Position numbers and translations under genes: made by a program. The notes under the pieces are model-generated. The model was not told the origin of the DNA. It was given only the letters and a program-made list of their open reading frames with translations, and made no database searches. Below are positions 1 to 9,095 of a stretch of DNA of 64,000 nucleotides, piece after piece. The stretch's first letter is position 1. Each line of letters opens with the position of its first letter. Origin of the DNA: UBA6049 sp965662345 (GTDB taxonomy: Bacteria; Bacteroidota; Bacteroidia; Flavobacteriales_G; Salibacteraceae); assembly GCA_965662345.1 (NCBI GenBank), contig CBFIHE010000012.1:6779-70778 (forward strand). Direction: 5' to 3'.

Positions 1-15
1 AAGGGGCTAGCAGAC

Positions 16-726
16 TTGTCAAAACCATTAGACATTTCCATTGCTATTAATGAGCATGGGCCACGTGCTTGGTATGTAGGCCCTCCCACGTTTGAGCCTG
101 TAATGGAGAATGGTTTTATTGGCTCTGTGGCGCAGGGCGGAGCTGTTAACTTCAGAAATATCTCCTTTAACCCGCATGGGCATGGCACGCACACAGAATG
201 CTTTGGGCATATCTCTACTGAGGTAGACAGCATAAACCAAAATGTAAACGAGTTCTTCCATTGGTGCTCCTTGGTTAGCGTAGAGCCTGAACAGCAAGGG
301 GAAGACCAAGTCATAACCCAGAAATTACTCCAATCAAAATCTATTCCTTCCTATGTTAATGCTCTCGTTATACGCACGCTTCCTAACACACAAGAAAAAT
401 CTCACAAAGAATACAGCAGTACGAACCCACCATACCTAGAAACTTCTTCTGTTGATTGGTTGGTAGACCAAGGTATTGAGCACTTATTACTTGATATACC
501 TTCAGTAGATAGAGAAGAAGATGGTGGTGAATTAGCTGGACATAAAGCATTCTGGAAATTTCCTAAAAGCCCTAGAAGGCATTGCACTATTACAGAGTTT
601 ATTTACGCTGCAGATTCTATTCCTGATAGCGTCTATATACTAAACTTGCAAATTGCTGCCTTTGAGAATGATGCTGCACCATCTAGGCCCGTATTGTATG
701 CAGTATCTAACCTTAGAACACTATGA
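16..726 (+). CDS. Cyclase family protein (kynurenine formamidase-like metal hydrolase)
   Basis: A 236-residue protein of the cyclase/KynB-like fold (PF04199 type). The metal-site signature of the family, H-x-GTH-x-(D/E)-x-x-x-H, is present as HGHGTHTECFGHI near residues 53-65. These enzymes are metal-dependent amide or ester hydrolases; the substrate here cannot be told, and kynurenine formamidase is only one option. The frame is open to the left edge of the window, and the first possible start inside is TTG at 16, so the true N-terminus may lie outside. The stop overlaps the start of the next gene by four bases (ATGA), which indicates translational coupling with the Lrp regulator. Confidence 0.8.
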   Translation: MSKPLDISIAINEHGPRAWYVGPPTFEPVMENGFIGSVAQGGAVNFRNISFNPHGHGTHTECFGHISTEVDSINQNVNEFFHWCSLVSVEPEQQGEDQVITQKLLQSKSIPSYVNALVIRTLPNTQEKSHKEYSSTNPPYLETSSVDWLVDQGIEHLLLDIPSVDREEDGGELAGHKAFWKFPKSPRRHCTITEFIYAADSIPDSVYILNLQIAAFENDAAPSRPVLYAVSNLRTL

Positions 727-1193
727 AAATAGATACAATAGACAGGAAGATTCTTCGCATTCTTCAAGAAGAAGGAAGAATAACTAACCTTCAACTTTCA
801 GAGCATATTGGACTAAGTCCAGCTCCAACACTAGAGCGAGTGCGTAAACTAGAAAGAGCAGGAATAATTACGAGTTACCATGCCCGCGTAGATGCGTCTA
901 AACTAGGTTTTGGGTTAAAAGTGATTATTCAGGTATCGCTGATTAGACAAATAGACAATGCCATGCAGAAATTCGTGAATCAAATTCGCGATATTGAAGA
1001 AGTGGTAGAATGTGCGCAAGTAACAGGAGATTATGACTACTATTTAAAAGTAGTGGTAAAAGACATAGCAGAGTATGACGAATTGGTGAATACCAAACTC
1101 AGTAAAATTGAAGAAATTGGTCAAATGAGAAGTAGTGTTCTTCTTAGCACAGTAAAGGAGTCTACTTTTATTCCCATTAGAGAAACCGAATGA
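723..1193 (+). CDS. Lrp/AsnC family transcriptional regulator
   Basis: The 156-residue length and layout are those of Lrp/AsnC proteins: an N-terminal helix-turn-helix (IDRKILRILQEEGRITNLQL, about residues 4-24, then LSPAPTLERVRKLERAG) followed by a RAM/ligand-sensing alpha-beta domain containing VTGDYDYYLKVVVKD. The family binds DNA as dimers or octamers and responds to amino acids. It sits in a run of genes with 4-base overlaps: the cyclase ends inside its start and the MmcQ-type gene begins inside its stop, so it is probably co-transcribed with both. Its targets cannot be read from the sequence; the overlapping cyclase is a candidate. Confidence 0.9.
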   Translation: MKIDTIDRKILRILQEEGRITNLQLSEHIGLSPAPTLERVRKLERAGIITSYHARVDASKLGFGLKVIIQVSLIRQIDNAMQKFVNQIRDIEEVVECAQVTGDYDYYLKVVVKDIAEYDELVNTKLSKIEEIGQMRSSVLLSTVKESTFIPIRETE

Positions 1194-1546
1194 ACGTAGA
1201 AGAGTTTCGAGATTATTGCCTTTCTAAGCCAGGGGTAACCGAGTCTTTTCCCTTTGATGAAAAGGTACTCGTATTCAAAGTCATGGGCAAAATTTTCGCC
1301 CTAGCGGATATTGATGATTTTCAAAGTATCAACTTAAAATGCAATCCAGAGTTAGCGGTCACACTAAGAGAGGAGTATCCAGAGGTCTTACCTGGATATC
1401 ATATGAATAAAAAACATTGGAATACCATCGGTACGCTCGGGACAATTCGTGCCTCTCAATTCCGCGAGTGGATTGATCATTCCTATGATCTTATCGTTAG
1501 AAGTTTACCAAAGACAAAGCAAGAGTCGCTGAAGGAAATGAGATGA
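1190..1546 (+). CDS. MmcQ/YjbR family protein
   Basis: A 118-residue protein with the MmcQ/YjbR signature: an N-terminal CLSKPGVTESFPFDEKVLVF stretch, a central KVMGKIFALADI strand, and GYHMNKKHWNTI before the C-terminal helix. The family has a CyaY-like fold and is called DNA-binding on structural grounds; no biochemical role is established. It overlaps the Lrp gene upstream and the DUF502 gene downstream by four bases each, so all belong to one transcript. Confidence 0.9.
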   Translation: MNVEEFRDYCLSKPGVTESFPFDEKVLVFKVMGKIFALADIDDFQSINLKCNPELAVTLREEYPEVLPGYHMNKKHWNTIGTLGTIRASQFREWIDHSYDLIVRSLPKTKQESLKEMR

Positions 1547-2133
1547 ATAATTTAGGAAAGACCATTGTATCTTATTTTCTACAAGGGTTGGTACTCGTTG
1601 TACCATTAGCAACCACCTTGTACATCCTGTATGCCCTTTTTGGTATCATAGACGACCTTTTACCTGTTCGTCTATTTCCAGGATCAGGCATATTGCTGCT
1701 GTTTATTCTCCTTACCATTCTGGGATTTTTAGGGAACACATTCATTGCACAACCAATTAAAGCATGGTTTAAAAGAATATTGAATAGAGCTCCTGCAATA
1801 AAAACAGTTTACACAGCAATCACTGATATGATAAATGCTGTGGTTGGGAAGAGAAAAAAATTTAATCGACCTGTTTTGGTAAAACTCACCTCTGATAGTA
1901 ACCTCATGAAACCTGGATTTATTACGCAAGAAGATCTATCTGCATTGGGGTTACCTGAGGGGTATGTTTCTGTCTATTTACCCCATAGCTACAACTTCTC
2001 TGGTAATGTCTTCATCGTTGAAACCAAGAATGTAACACCCATAGACAAAAAGTCTGGGGAGGTAATGAAGTTTATCGTTTCTGGGGGGGTTACTGACTTT
2101 TCTGAAGTGGAGGAGGATACTAGTGAAGAATAA
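1543..2133 (+). CDS. DUF502 family membrane protein
   Basis: A 196-residue protein with two N-terminal membrane segments (about residues 9-33 and 46-66) and a soluble remainder. The GILLLFILLTILGFLGNTFI helix, the APAIKTVYTAITDM segment and the GFITQEDL / YVSVYLPHSYNFSGNVFIV region are characteristic of DUF502 proteins. Function is unknown. The start overlaps the MmcQ gene by four bases and the end overlaps the EamA transporter by eleven. The C-terminus is acidic (SEVEEDTSEE). Confidence 0.85.
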   Translation: MNNLGKTIVSYFLQGLVLVVPLATTLYILYALFGIIDDLLPVRLFPGSGILLLFILLTILGFLGNTFIAQPIKAWFKRILNRAPAIKTVYTAITDMINAVVGKRKKFNRPVLVKLTSDSNLMKPGFITQEDLSALGLPEGYVSVYLPHSYNFSGNVFIVETKNVTPIDKKSGEVMKFIVSGGVTDFSEVEEDTSEE

Positions 2134-3025
2134 TGAGCTCAAATATCAAATGGCTCTTCATGTTATTGTGCTTGTTTGGGGGTTTACAGGCATCCTGGGT
2201 AAGCTAATTAGTCTAGATGCTTACTCTATTGTGTGGTACCGCATGCTAATAGCTTTTGTTGGGCTCTTCGTTTATGCCAAGATTATCCGACTACCTATTT
2301 TAGTAGACCCTATCACTTTAGGTAAATACCTGGGCGTTGGTTTTATCGTGGCCACACATTGGATACTTTTCTTTGAGTCTATAAAGGTTTCTACAGTCTC
2401 AGTGGCTTTAGCTACCATGTCTTCTGCTACCTTGTTCACAGCCTTGCTAGAACCGTTATTCTACCGTAGAAAAATTATTGGTTATGAAATGCTGTTTGGG
2501 GTGTTGGTAATCGCGGGCTTGGTCATGATTTTCAACTTTGAATCAAGCTATTACCTTGGTATCAGCCTTGCCCTATTATCGGCTTTTTGCGCTTCTCTAT
2601 TCACAACAATTAATGGTAAGTTCATAGGCTCTGGAGAAAAGTCTCGGGTAATTTCTCTTTATGAAATGCTTGGCGGTGTTGTTGGTATTACGCTTTACTT
2701 CTTCTTTACGCAACAAACTTCTATTTGGAAGAGCGTTCCAACGTGGATAGATATAACTTCTCTGTTGATTTTGGGCCTAGTGTGCACATCGTTAGCATTC
2801 GTAGTAAGTGTAGAAGTAATGAAACACCTTTCACCCTACACAGTGAGTATTAGTATTAACATGGAGCCCGTTTACTCAATTGTTTTGGCTTTGGTGTTTT
2901 TTGGTGATGAGGAACAAATGTCACCTGGCTTTTACGCTGGAGCCCTCCTCATTCTATCCACTATTTTGGTAAATGCCTATTTGAAACGCAAGAAGCGCAA
3001 GGCTTTACTTAAAGCCAATCTTTAG
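2123..3025 (+). CDS. EamA/DMT-family transporter
   Basis: A 300-residue, very hydrophobic protein with about ten membrane helices arranged as two EamA halves, typical of drug/metabolite transporters. It starts with VWGFTGILGKLISLDAYSIVWYR split over helices 1-2 and ends with the basic tail KRKKRKALLKANL. The start is GTG at 2123, inside the upstream gene, seven bases after AGGAGG at 2111-2116. That is a strong Shine-Dalgarno match for a phylum that rarely uses one, though the same bases encode Glu-Glu in DUF502. The substrate is unknown. Its stop overlaps the convergent exported-protein gene by three to four bases. Confidence 0.88.
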   Translation: MKNNELKYQMALHVIVLVWGFTGILGKLISLDAYSIVWYRMLIAFVGLFVYAKIIRLPILVDPITLGKYLGVGFIVATHWILFFESIKVSTVSVALATMSSATLFTALLEPLFYRRKIIGYEMLFGVLVIAGLVMIFNFESSYYLGISLALLSAFCASLFTTINGKFIGSGEKSRVISLYEMLGGVVGITLYFFFTQQTSIWKSVPTWIDITSLLILGLVCTSLAFVVSVEVMKHLSPYTVSISINMEPVYSIVLALVFFGDEEQMSPGFYAGALLILSTILVNAYLKRKKRKALLKANL

Positions 3026-3450
3026 CGGATATAAGTAAATCTTTCACGTTTTTTGTTAAACTGGATGTTTGTAGGAATCGCATCACCTTCATTGAGTTCT
3101 TGCTCTGTTTGCATTTCCATATTAAAACCAAACTCATAAAAATCAAAGTTCAGCTTTTGCGTGTACGTATTCACTTTTACCTTCTTAGCTGCGAATCCTT
3201 CTTTTTCAAAAACGACATCATAATACGTATTCACATCTAAGTAAAAATCAAACTTACCTCTCTTGGAAGTGTAGAATTGCGTCTCCAATTCACCATCGGC
3301 ATAAACCGATACTAGCACTTGTCCATAGTTTTCTGATTCGTTTACTGTTTGTCCGCTTATGTGCAGAATCTCAGAAGCACGGTCTTTGTTGTTGCCACCA
3401 AATGTGAAGAGAGAGAAGAATAATGCTGCTGCTGTTATAAATGCTTTCAT
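3022..3450 (-). CDS. Small exported protein, paralogue of the next gene
   Basis: About 142 residues from the ATG at 3450. A longer reading frame begins at 3477, but MKAFITAAALFFSLFTFGG is a clean signal peptide start. The mature part has a transthyretin/carboxypeptidase-regulatory-like beta-sandwich look: GQVLVSVYADGELE..., KRGKFDFYLDVNTYYDVVF, then KEGFAAKKVKVNT. It is a clear paralogue of the gene at 3671-4156, sharing the order V-x-V-Y-x-(D/N)-G, (K/R)GKF-(D/K)(F/Y)-x-L-D, F-x-K-x-GF and a C-terminal R-x-x-x-FTY(I/V). Function is unknown; it is probably periplasmic or surface-located. Confidence 0.7.
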   Translation of the reverse strand: MKAFITAAALFFSLFTFGGNNKDRASEILHISGQTVNESENYGQVLVSVYADGELETQFYTSKRGKFDFYLDVNTYYDVVFEKEGFAAKKVKVNTYTQKLNFDFYEFGFNMEMQTEQELNEGDAIPTNIQFNKKRERFTYIR

Positions 3451-3619
3451 GACTCGTTGTTTTTGTATTAACTCCAATGTTGATTGAAATAATACGAATA
3501 GTCTGCCACAGCTAGGAAAAGACTTTAACTATTGAAATACAACGACTTACCGAATAGGCTGTCTAAAAAATAATTCCCATTTAAGATAGCTGTTCTATTT
3601 TTGGGAATAGCGTCTATTA

Positions 3620-3650
3620 ATAGAGGAGGCTCTCTCAAAACCTCCTCTAT
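3620..3650 (-). terminator. Perfect 10-bp hairpin after the small exported-protein gene
   Basis: ATAGAGGAGG (3620-3629) is followed by an 11-base loop and CCTCCTCTAT (3641-3650). The hairpin lies 20 bases past the stop of the minus-strand gene at 3671-4156, which suits a terminator, but there is no strong U tract after it. It could instead stabilise the 3' end of the message. Confidence 0.5.
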
Positions 3651-3670
3651 GAAGACTTTATCCAAGCTCA

Positions 3671-4156
3671 CTAGTTAGGAGAGTAAGCTTGTAACAAATA
3701 AGGGGTGTATTGTTTCACATACGTAAAGTCATTTAAACGATTGCTGAAGAATACGTGAGCAACAGTTTGCTCATTCAACAAATCATCTTCTCCTGGAATC
3801 ATCCGAAGATTGAATGCGAACGAATGTTCATCATTTGATAATTTTCCTTGTGTATCAAAAACAACGGATTTAGAAACAAATCCTGCTTTTGTAAATCTAA
3901 GTTCGTAAACAGCATCTTGATCCAAGGAGTACTTGAACTTGCCTTTGTAACGCGTTGCAAACTGATCAACTTCAGTTCCATTCTCGTAAACAGTAACGTT
4001 AACATCAGCAAGAGGCAGTGTGCCTTCGAGCGTATGAACTTTTAATTTAAGCGCCTTTTGAGCCGCAACTTCTTGTTTGGCTTGAATAAGCTTCTGAGGC
4101 ATTTTGTCAAACACTGAGTTTACCAGGAGGGGCAGAAGTAAGACTACTAAAACCAT
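3671..4156 (-). CDS. Small exported protein, paralogue of the gene at 3022-3450
   Basis: A 161-residue protein with a hydrophobic N-terminus (MVLVVLLLPLLVNSVF) and a predicted beta-sandwich body: LPLADVNVTVYENGTEVDQF, then YKGKFKYSLDQDAVYELRF, then KAGFVSKSVVFDT. The match to its neighbour at 3022-3450 is obvious over this core. The N-terminus has no positive charge before the hydrophobic run, yet codons just upstream of the ATG would add Q-K-K, so a non-ATG start a few codons earlier is possible. The two genes look like a tandem duplication with diverged ends; the C-terminal YTPYLLQAYSPN tail is absent from the other copy. Function is unknown. Confidence 0.65.
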   Translation of the reverse strand: MVLVVLLLPLLVNSVFDKMPQKLIQAKQEVAAQKALKLKVHTLEGTLPLADVNVTVYENGTEVDQFATRYKGKFKYSLDQDAVYELRFTKAGFVSKSVVFDTQGKLSNDEHSFAFNLRMIPGEDDLLNEQTVAHVFFSNRLNDFTYVKQYTPYLLQAYSPN

Positions 4157-4316
4157 TTTCTTCTGGATAATTAAAAATTGAAAGGTTTGGATCTCTACTT
4201 AAGCAGCTATGATACCAAACCAATCGTTTTTGGTAATATACTGATTATCAGCCATTTAAGATTCTACACTTTTCAATAACTGTTTGTTAATAGGAAAGTT
4301 TTCCAGTTTTGGGAAT

Positions 4317-7300
4317 TTAATTCACAATAAAATCAACCAAAACACGCTCATTTGTTGATAACTGCACATTCAACCAATACATACCCGTTGCTAAGCTTGA
4401 AACATCTAGATCAATCTCGGTACCTTTAGGAGAGCTTGCGCGAAGAACCTCTGCACCGTTCTGGTTTACGATAACCACAGATGTAAACTCACCACCGTTA
4501 ATACTTCTAACCCTTAATATGTCTGAAGTTGGGTTTGGATATACCTTCACATAATCTGCTTCAGCAATTTCTTCCGTACCCACTGGTCTTAACTGTACTT
4601 GCAGTTCAGCTGAGTCTGCGCAGCCAGAAACATAGTATTGCGTTGCTGACACAGTACCCGTTGATCCATTGCCCCATTGTACTTGAGCTACATTATTGTT
4701 GGTACTTACTAACGTACCGCCTGTAACCGACCATTGAACAGTAATACCAGAAACAGCTTGTACCATATACGTGAATGTTGCATTAGGATTGGCTATTCCT
4801 GAGCCCATTATTGGACTAGCGACAGGTGCTTGATTTACCTGAATCGTTACACTTGCCGTGTCAGCACACCCGCCAGAGGTAACGTATGATATAGTATGTG
4901 TGCCTGTGCCTGCTAATAGTGGAATAAAATCTGTACCAGATACTCCTGGTCCTATTAATACCCCTCCTGCTGGAGCAACACTAACTGCAACTGTAGGATC
5001 AGACTCACAATACGTACTATTGAGTCCTTGTATACTTGCCACGCCTGTGGTAACCTCTATCGTTTGGCTTCCCATGCCCATACAACCCAACGAATCTTGA
5101 ACCATATAATCAATGGTATGAACTCCTAGGCCTGCCAAGCCAGGAACAAACATACCGTTTACTACTCCTGGCCCTGAGAAAGCACCTCCTGTAGGCACAG
5201 CATTTAGTGTCAACGTATCATCATTAATACAAACAGGAGCAAGAGGACTAAACACAACTTGTGGAGCTTGTACAACCGTAAGCAATGCGCTATCTGCTCC
5301 CGTACAACCGTTTGTATCATACGTATAGTATACAGAGAATGTACCAGTACCTGTTACAGAAGGATCGAACATATTATTAAAAACACCATTTCCAGAATAT
5401 ACGCCCCCTACAGGTGTTCCTAAGTTTAACATGAATGGAGAAGCAGAAGAACAAATATTCGAGCTATCGTTCAGCGTAACAGAAATACTACCTGTAACTT
5501 GAATCGTATTGGTATCGCTTTCTGTACAGCCAGCGGAGTCTGTGAAGGTGTAACTAATGTTATGAGTTCCAACTCCTGCGATGGCTGGGTCAAAAGTAGT
5601 ACCCGTAACTCCAGGACCAGCATACGTTCCACCCATAGGCATGCCTCCAGAAAGTGTTACCGCAGCAGCCCCCGTACACACAGAACCAAATCCTAGACTT
5701 AAAGTAACATTTGGATTAGGTAGAACGGTTATCGAAGAGGTATCAGATGAAACACATACACCATTTGTGGCTGTATAGGTTATTATGTGCGTTCCTGCTC
5801 CAGCTAGAGTAGGATCAAAAGTACCGTTAACGGTATCTACACCAACCCCTGCATACGCTCCACCAATAGGTGTGCCACCTGTTAGGGTTACCAACCCACC
5901 AGATAAACAAGCATCAGGTAAAGTACTTAGGGAGGCTGTAACGCCAGACAAAACAACCACTTGAATCTGGGTTGTATCTGAACATCCGCCAGCATTGGTA
6001 TATTCATAAACAACAGCATGCGTACCCAGACCCGCAGAATCAGGAATAAAGGTATTATTTACTACGCCTACCCCTGCATAGGTACCTCCAACAGGTAAGC
6101 CTCCAACTAGAGGGATAGGAGCACTACCCAAACACAATGGAGGAATTTGAGGGTGAGATGTGGTTACGCCTGGTTCTACAATAGTTGTATCATTCTTGAT
6201 AATCGTACATCCACCAGATGTGGTATAGGTGTAGGATAGCACGTGCGTGCCAATCCCTGCTGCAATCGGATCAAAATTAGTTCCATTTACACCAGGACCA
6301 CTAAACACACCTCCAGTGAGATTCACATACGAATTCAATGAAATCAAACCTGTATCGTGACATACATCAGTAAGAAAATCGAACAAAACGTTAGGAACGC
6401 TATCAACTACAATGTGATTTAGCTTCACTAATGAATCTAATCCAATGGAATTAGCTGCGACCAATCCAACTGTGTATACACCGGGTGTGTTAAAAATAAA
6501 AGTAGGATTCTGTACAGATGAAGTATCCGTAGCAGTTCCATTGGTAACCCACCAACTCCAAGAATTAGGTGCGTTTGTTGTGGTATCTGTGAACAACACA
6601 GAATCACCAACACAAATTAAGGAATCGCTTGTGGTGAAACCAGCTACAGGTAAGCTGCTTGCTGGTGCCTGTGTAAAACCACCAATGGCAATAGAAACTA
6701 CCTGAGGGGAATTTAAGGTTCCTTTATGTTTGATTTTGAAAGTATAAGTGCCAGCAACAGGGTTTACAAGTTCCACTTTCTCAACGTTATCTCTTGTATT
6801 ATCTCCTTGTGTTGGTGCAGCAGAAGGCAATGCAGGGTTTAGCACCCAAGGCGTATGATTGGTTCCAGTTACACTACTTATCGCTCTTAAATCTAAGTCG
6901 TTAACCAGCATACTTGTGGTTGGGTCTAATGCTGGTGCCACAGGCGTTCCTGCTGGGTCTGTCCAACAAATGGTTGCTTCTAGTGGTGTAAGACCATCGT
7001 AATAAAAGGTATACTCTAATGAATCACCGTTATTCAATGTATCCCAAGCAAGGTATGAAGAAGCTGAATCTGAAATAAAATCTACTGCTTCCAATGTATT
7101 CATCAATCCCCATCCGTACTCATAATCGGGACCTGGGAATGAACCTGCTTCCATAGCTGTTTGAATTACCAACGCTTTGAGTGCAGATGAAGGCATAAAA
7201 TTCCCCGTCTCATTTTGATAATGCTCCTGTACCAGTGCCAATGAACCCGTAACATTAGGAGCACTCATAGATGTTCCGCTTGAACTATAAAGTGCACTAT

Positions 7301-8384
7301 CATTGGCTGAACCTGTTGAGAATACAGCAAATCCAACACCAACTATATCTGGCTTAATTCTGCCGTCATCGGTGGGACCCCACCCTGAAAAGCTCGTCAT
7401 TTGAACATCAGAAGGTTGCGTGTAACCACCAGAAATTGTAGTTACTGCCCCAACCGTTAAAATATTTTTCGCGTTTCCTGAGGTGGAAATACAGTCATAC
7501 CCAGTTGGGCAATCCGCAGCTCTAATGGCTGTGCTCGTTACCCATTGGTTAGTCGCATTACTCCAGACCTGGTGTGTGTCTCCAGGGGTTGGGCCAGCAT
7601 CGTTTCTATCGTTGCCCGCAGACTTCACAATGAGGTAATTAGGTGATGAATAAGCGATAAAATCCCAGTTCTGAGCACCGCTATTGTAAAAACCAAAACG
7701 GTAATCTTCATCTTGACTCAATGCGGTATCGCCCCAAAACTGATACATTCCTGCAGAGGAACTGTAATACCAACCTGTAATGGTTCCGTATGAGTGATTA
7801 GACAAGATGGTATTGGCTACTTGTGCATAAGCGGCCATTTCAGGGTCGTCATTGAAAAAGTCATAGGCAGAAATGTTTGCTTCATAAGCCATCCCTTTTA
7901 CTTGAGGATTTAAGCCTGTTGCAATCATGGTGCCTGCAACATGAGTTGCATGGTTACTAAGTGCAGATGGCGTATCTATTTGCGCAACACGGTTTACTAA
8001 TTCAAAATGGGTTCCGCGCACTTCACCCCCATCCCATTCACCAATATTGATTCCATTACCTGTAAGCGAATAACCAAATCCGCCACCGGGGTAAACTTTA
8101 TCTGTATTAATTGTTGCCCCAGCATCATCATTATCCGTTGTGTAGAATATCGGTTTGCCAGAACCATCAAAGCCTACCAAAGCAGCCACGCCACCATTCT
8201 CATCAATATCTTTAATTGCCGAAACACCAAACTTCTCTTTGTATGCCTCTATACGTTGTTGAGTAATCTCAGCACGTTGTTTCAAGCGGTTTTCCAAGCG
8301 TTGAAGGGCTTCAACATCAACTTTTTGTGCAACTGCAAATAAGCAAGTTAAACTAAGTGTAAAAAGCGTAATAATCTGCTTCAT
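4317..8384 (-). CDS. Secreted subtilisin-like (S8) serine protease with PKD, seven repeats and T9SS sorting domain
   Basis: A 1355-residue exported protease. Signal peptide at residues 1-19; propeptide-like region to about 95; S8 catalytic domain about 100-435 with Asp118 (EWDGG), His145 (NHATHVAGT), oxyanion Asn258 (AGND) and Ser372 (GTSMSAP), so all active-site residues are present. A beta-sandwich follows (about 445-575), then a PKD domain (579-661). Next come seven repeats of about 70 residues (675-1185), each with GG-x-(Y/F)-x-G-x-GV and GTH-x-x-x-Y cores and a Cys pair about 50 apart. A further PKD-like domain precedes a type A T9SS sorting domain (1280-1355; VKVYPNPTSDILRV). It is probably exported by the type IX system and anchored to or released from the cell surface. 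A TAnnTTTG element lies 32-39 bases upstream of the start. Confidence 0.93.
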   Translation of the reverse strand: MKQIITLFTLSLTCLFAVAQKVDVEALQRLENRLKQRAEITQQRIEAYKEKFGVSAIKDIDENGGVAALVGFDGSGKPIFYTTDNDDAGATINTDKVYPGGGFGYSLTGNGINIGEWDGGEVRGTHFELVNRVAQIDTPSALSNHATHVAGTMIATGLNPQVKGMAYEANISAYDFFNDDPEMAAYAQVANTILSNHSYGTITGWYYSSSAGMYQFWGDTALSQDEDYRFGFYNSGAQNWDFIAYSSPNYLIVKSAGNDRNDAGPTPGDTHQVWSNATNQWVTSTAIRAADCPTGYDCISTSGNAKNILTVGAVTTISGGYTQPSDVQMTSFSGWGPTDDGRIKPDIVGVGFAVFSTGSANDSALYSSSGTSMSAPNVTGSLALVQEHYQNETGNFMPSSALKALVIQTAMEAGSFPGPDYEYGWGLMNTLEAVDFISDSASSYLAWDTLNNGDSLEYTFYYDGLTPLEATICWTDPAGTPVAPALDPTTSMLVNDLDLRAISSVTGTNHTPWVLNPALPSAAPTQGDNTRDNVEKVELVNPVAGTYTFKIKHKGTLNSPQVVSIAIGGFTQAPASSLPVAGFTTSDSLICVGDSVLFTDTTTNAPNSWSWWVTNGTATDTSSVQNPTFIFNTPGVYTVGLVAANSIGLDSLVKLNHIVVDSVPNVLFDFLTDVCHDTGLISLNSYVNLTGGVFSGPGVNGTNFDPIAAGIGTHVLSYTYTTSGGCTIIKNDTTIVEPGVTTSHPQIPPLCLGSAPIPLVGGLPVGGTYAGVGVVNNTFIPDSAGLGTHAVVYEYTNAGGCSDTTQIQVVVLSGVTASLSTLPDACLSGGLVTLTGGTPIGGAYAGVGVDTVNGTFDPTLAGAGTHIITYTATNGVCVSSDTSSITVLPNPNVTLSLGFGSVCTGAAAVTLSGGMPMGGTYAGPGVTGTTFDPAIAGVGTHNISYTFTDSAGCTESDTNTIQVTGSISVTLNDSSNICSSASPFMLNLGTPVGGVYSGNGVFNNMFDPSVTGTGTFSVYYTYDTNGCTGADSALLTVVQAPQVVFSPLAPVCINDDTLTLNAVPTGGAFSGPGVVNGMFVPGLAGLGVHTIDYMVQDSLGCMGMGSQTIEVTTGVASIQGLNSTYCESDPTVAVSVAPAGGVLIGPGVSGTDFIPLLAGTGTHTISYVTSGGCADTASVTIQVNQAPVASPIMGSGIANPNATFTYMVQAVSGITVQWSVTGGTLVSTNNNVAQVQWGNGSTGTVSATQYYVSGCADSAELQVQLRPVGTEEIAEADYVKVYPNPTSDILRVRSINGGEFTSVVIVNQNGAEVLRASSPKGTEIDLDVSSLATGMYWLNVQLSTNERVLVDFIVN

Positions 8385-8415
8385 TTAGAGTGTGTTTGTT
8401 TCATTCAGGGCGGTT

Positions 8416-8423
8416 CAAAGTTA
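8416..8423 (-). promoter_or_regulatory. Putative -7 element for the subtilisin-like protease
   Basis: On the minus strand this reads TAACTTTG, an exact match to the Bacteroidota TAnnTTTG element. It lies about 32 bases before the protease ATG at 8384. No clear TTG -33 element is seen at the usual spacing. Confidence 0.45.
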
Positions 8424-8439
8424 GTGAATTACGTGGCTC

Positions 8440-9087
8440 TTATTTTCCTTTAAAGCAATTGATTAAAAGACGCTTTAAAGACGAATGCGTTGGCTCTGTA
8501 GGTACATAAATTAAACCATGCGGATTTACTTTCTTCAATTCTTGCTCTGTAGTGGTGCCAATGGCAACTACAGCCTTAGAAGGCCATTTGTTAGACGATA
8601 GGTATGAGCGTACGTTTGATGGGCTTGTAAATACAACTACATCTGGCTCGTAGTTTACTTTACTTGGGTTAGCAAGAGTTTTGTAGGTGAGCAACGGAAT
8701 GCATCGTTCTTTTGGCAAAACACGAGTAACAGTGCCCACTGTTTGATTACCATGCGGAACAAGCAACTTTCCATTTGGGTGTGCTTCTTGAAATAGGGAA
8801 ACCGATTTAGTGGCATCTCCTTTGCCAACATAATCTGCACTATACCCTTGATCTTCTAACGCTTTATTGGTGCCTAGACCCAAACAGGCAAGGCGGTAAT
8901 CTTTCAACGGCAGATGCCCTCTTAAAGAAATCACACTGCGTGGGGAGGAAAAAAATATCCAGTCGGCTTTGGGCAATTTAGGAATAGGGAAATATTCAAA
9001 CTTGATGAACGACTTTGCTGAAACCAGAAAAGAATCTTTTGGTAAGTCATACAAAGGCGAATCAGCATGGAGGTCTGATGTCACCAA
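8440..9087 (-). CDS. hemD: Uroporphyrinogen-III synthase
   Basis: About 215 residues, similar to HemD in length and layout: VLVTSDL at the start, VFTSPSNVRSY and VAIGTTTEQELKK in the second half. It closes and inverts ring D of hydroxymethylbilane to give uroporphyrinogen III. HemD sequences are weakly conserved, so the gene order hemA-hemC-hemD is important support. There is no ATG near the start: the options are TTG at 9087 or GTG at 9084, and the frame stays open back into hemC across an A9 run. A -1 shift on that run would join HemC to HemD (see findings). The protease gene follows on the same strand but has its own promoter-like element. Confidence 0.85.
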   Translation of the reverse strand: MVTSDLHADSPLYDLPKDSFLVSAKSFIKFEYFPIPKLPKADWIFFSSPRSVISLRGHLPLKDYRLACLGLGTNKALEDQGYSADYVGKGDATKSVSLFQEAHPNGKLLVPHGNQTVGTVTRVLPKERCIPLLTYKTLANPSKVNYEPDVVVFTSPSNVRSYLSSNKWPSKAVVAIGTTTEQELKKVNPHGLIYVPTEPTHSSLKRLLINCFKGK

Positions 9088-9095
9088 AACTTTAA

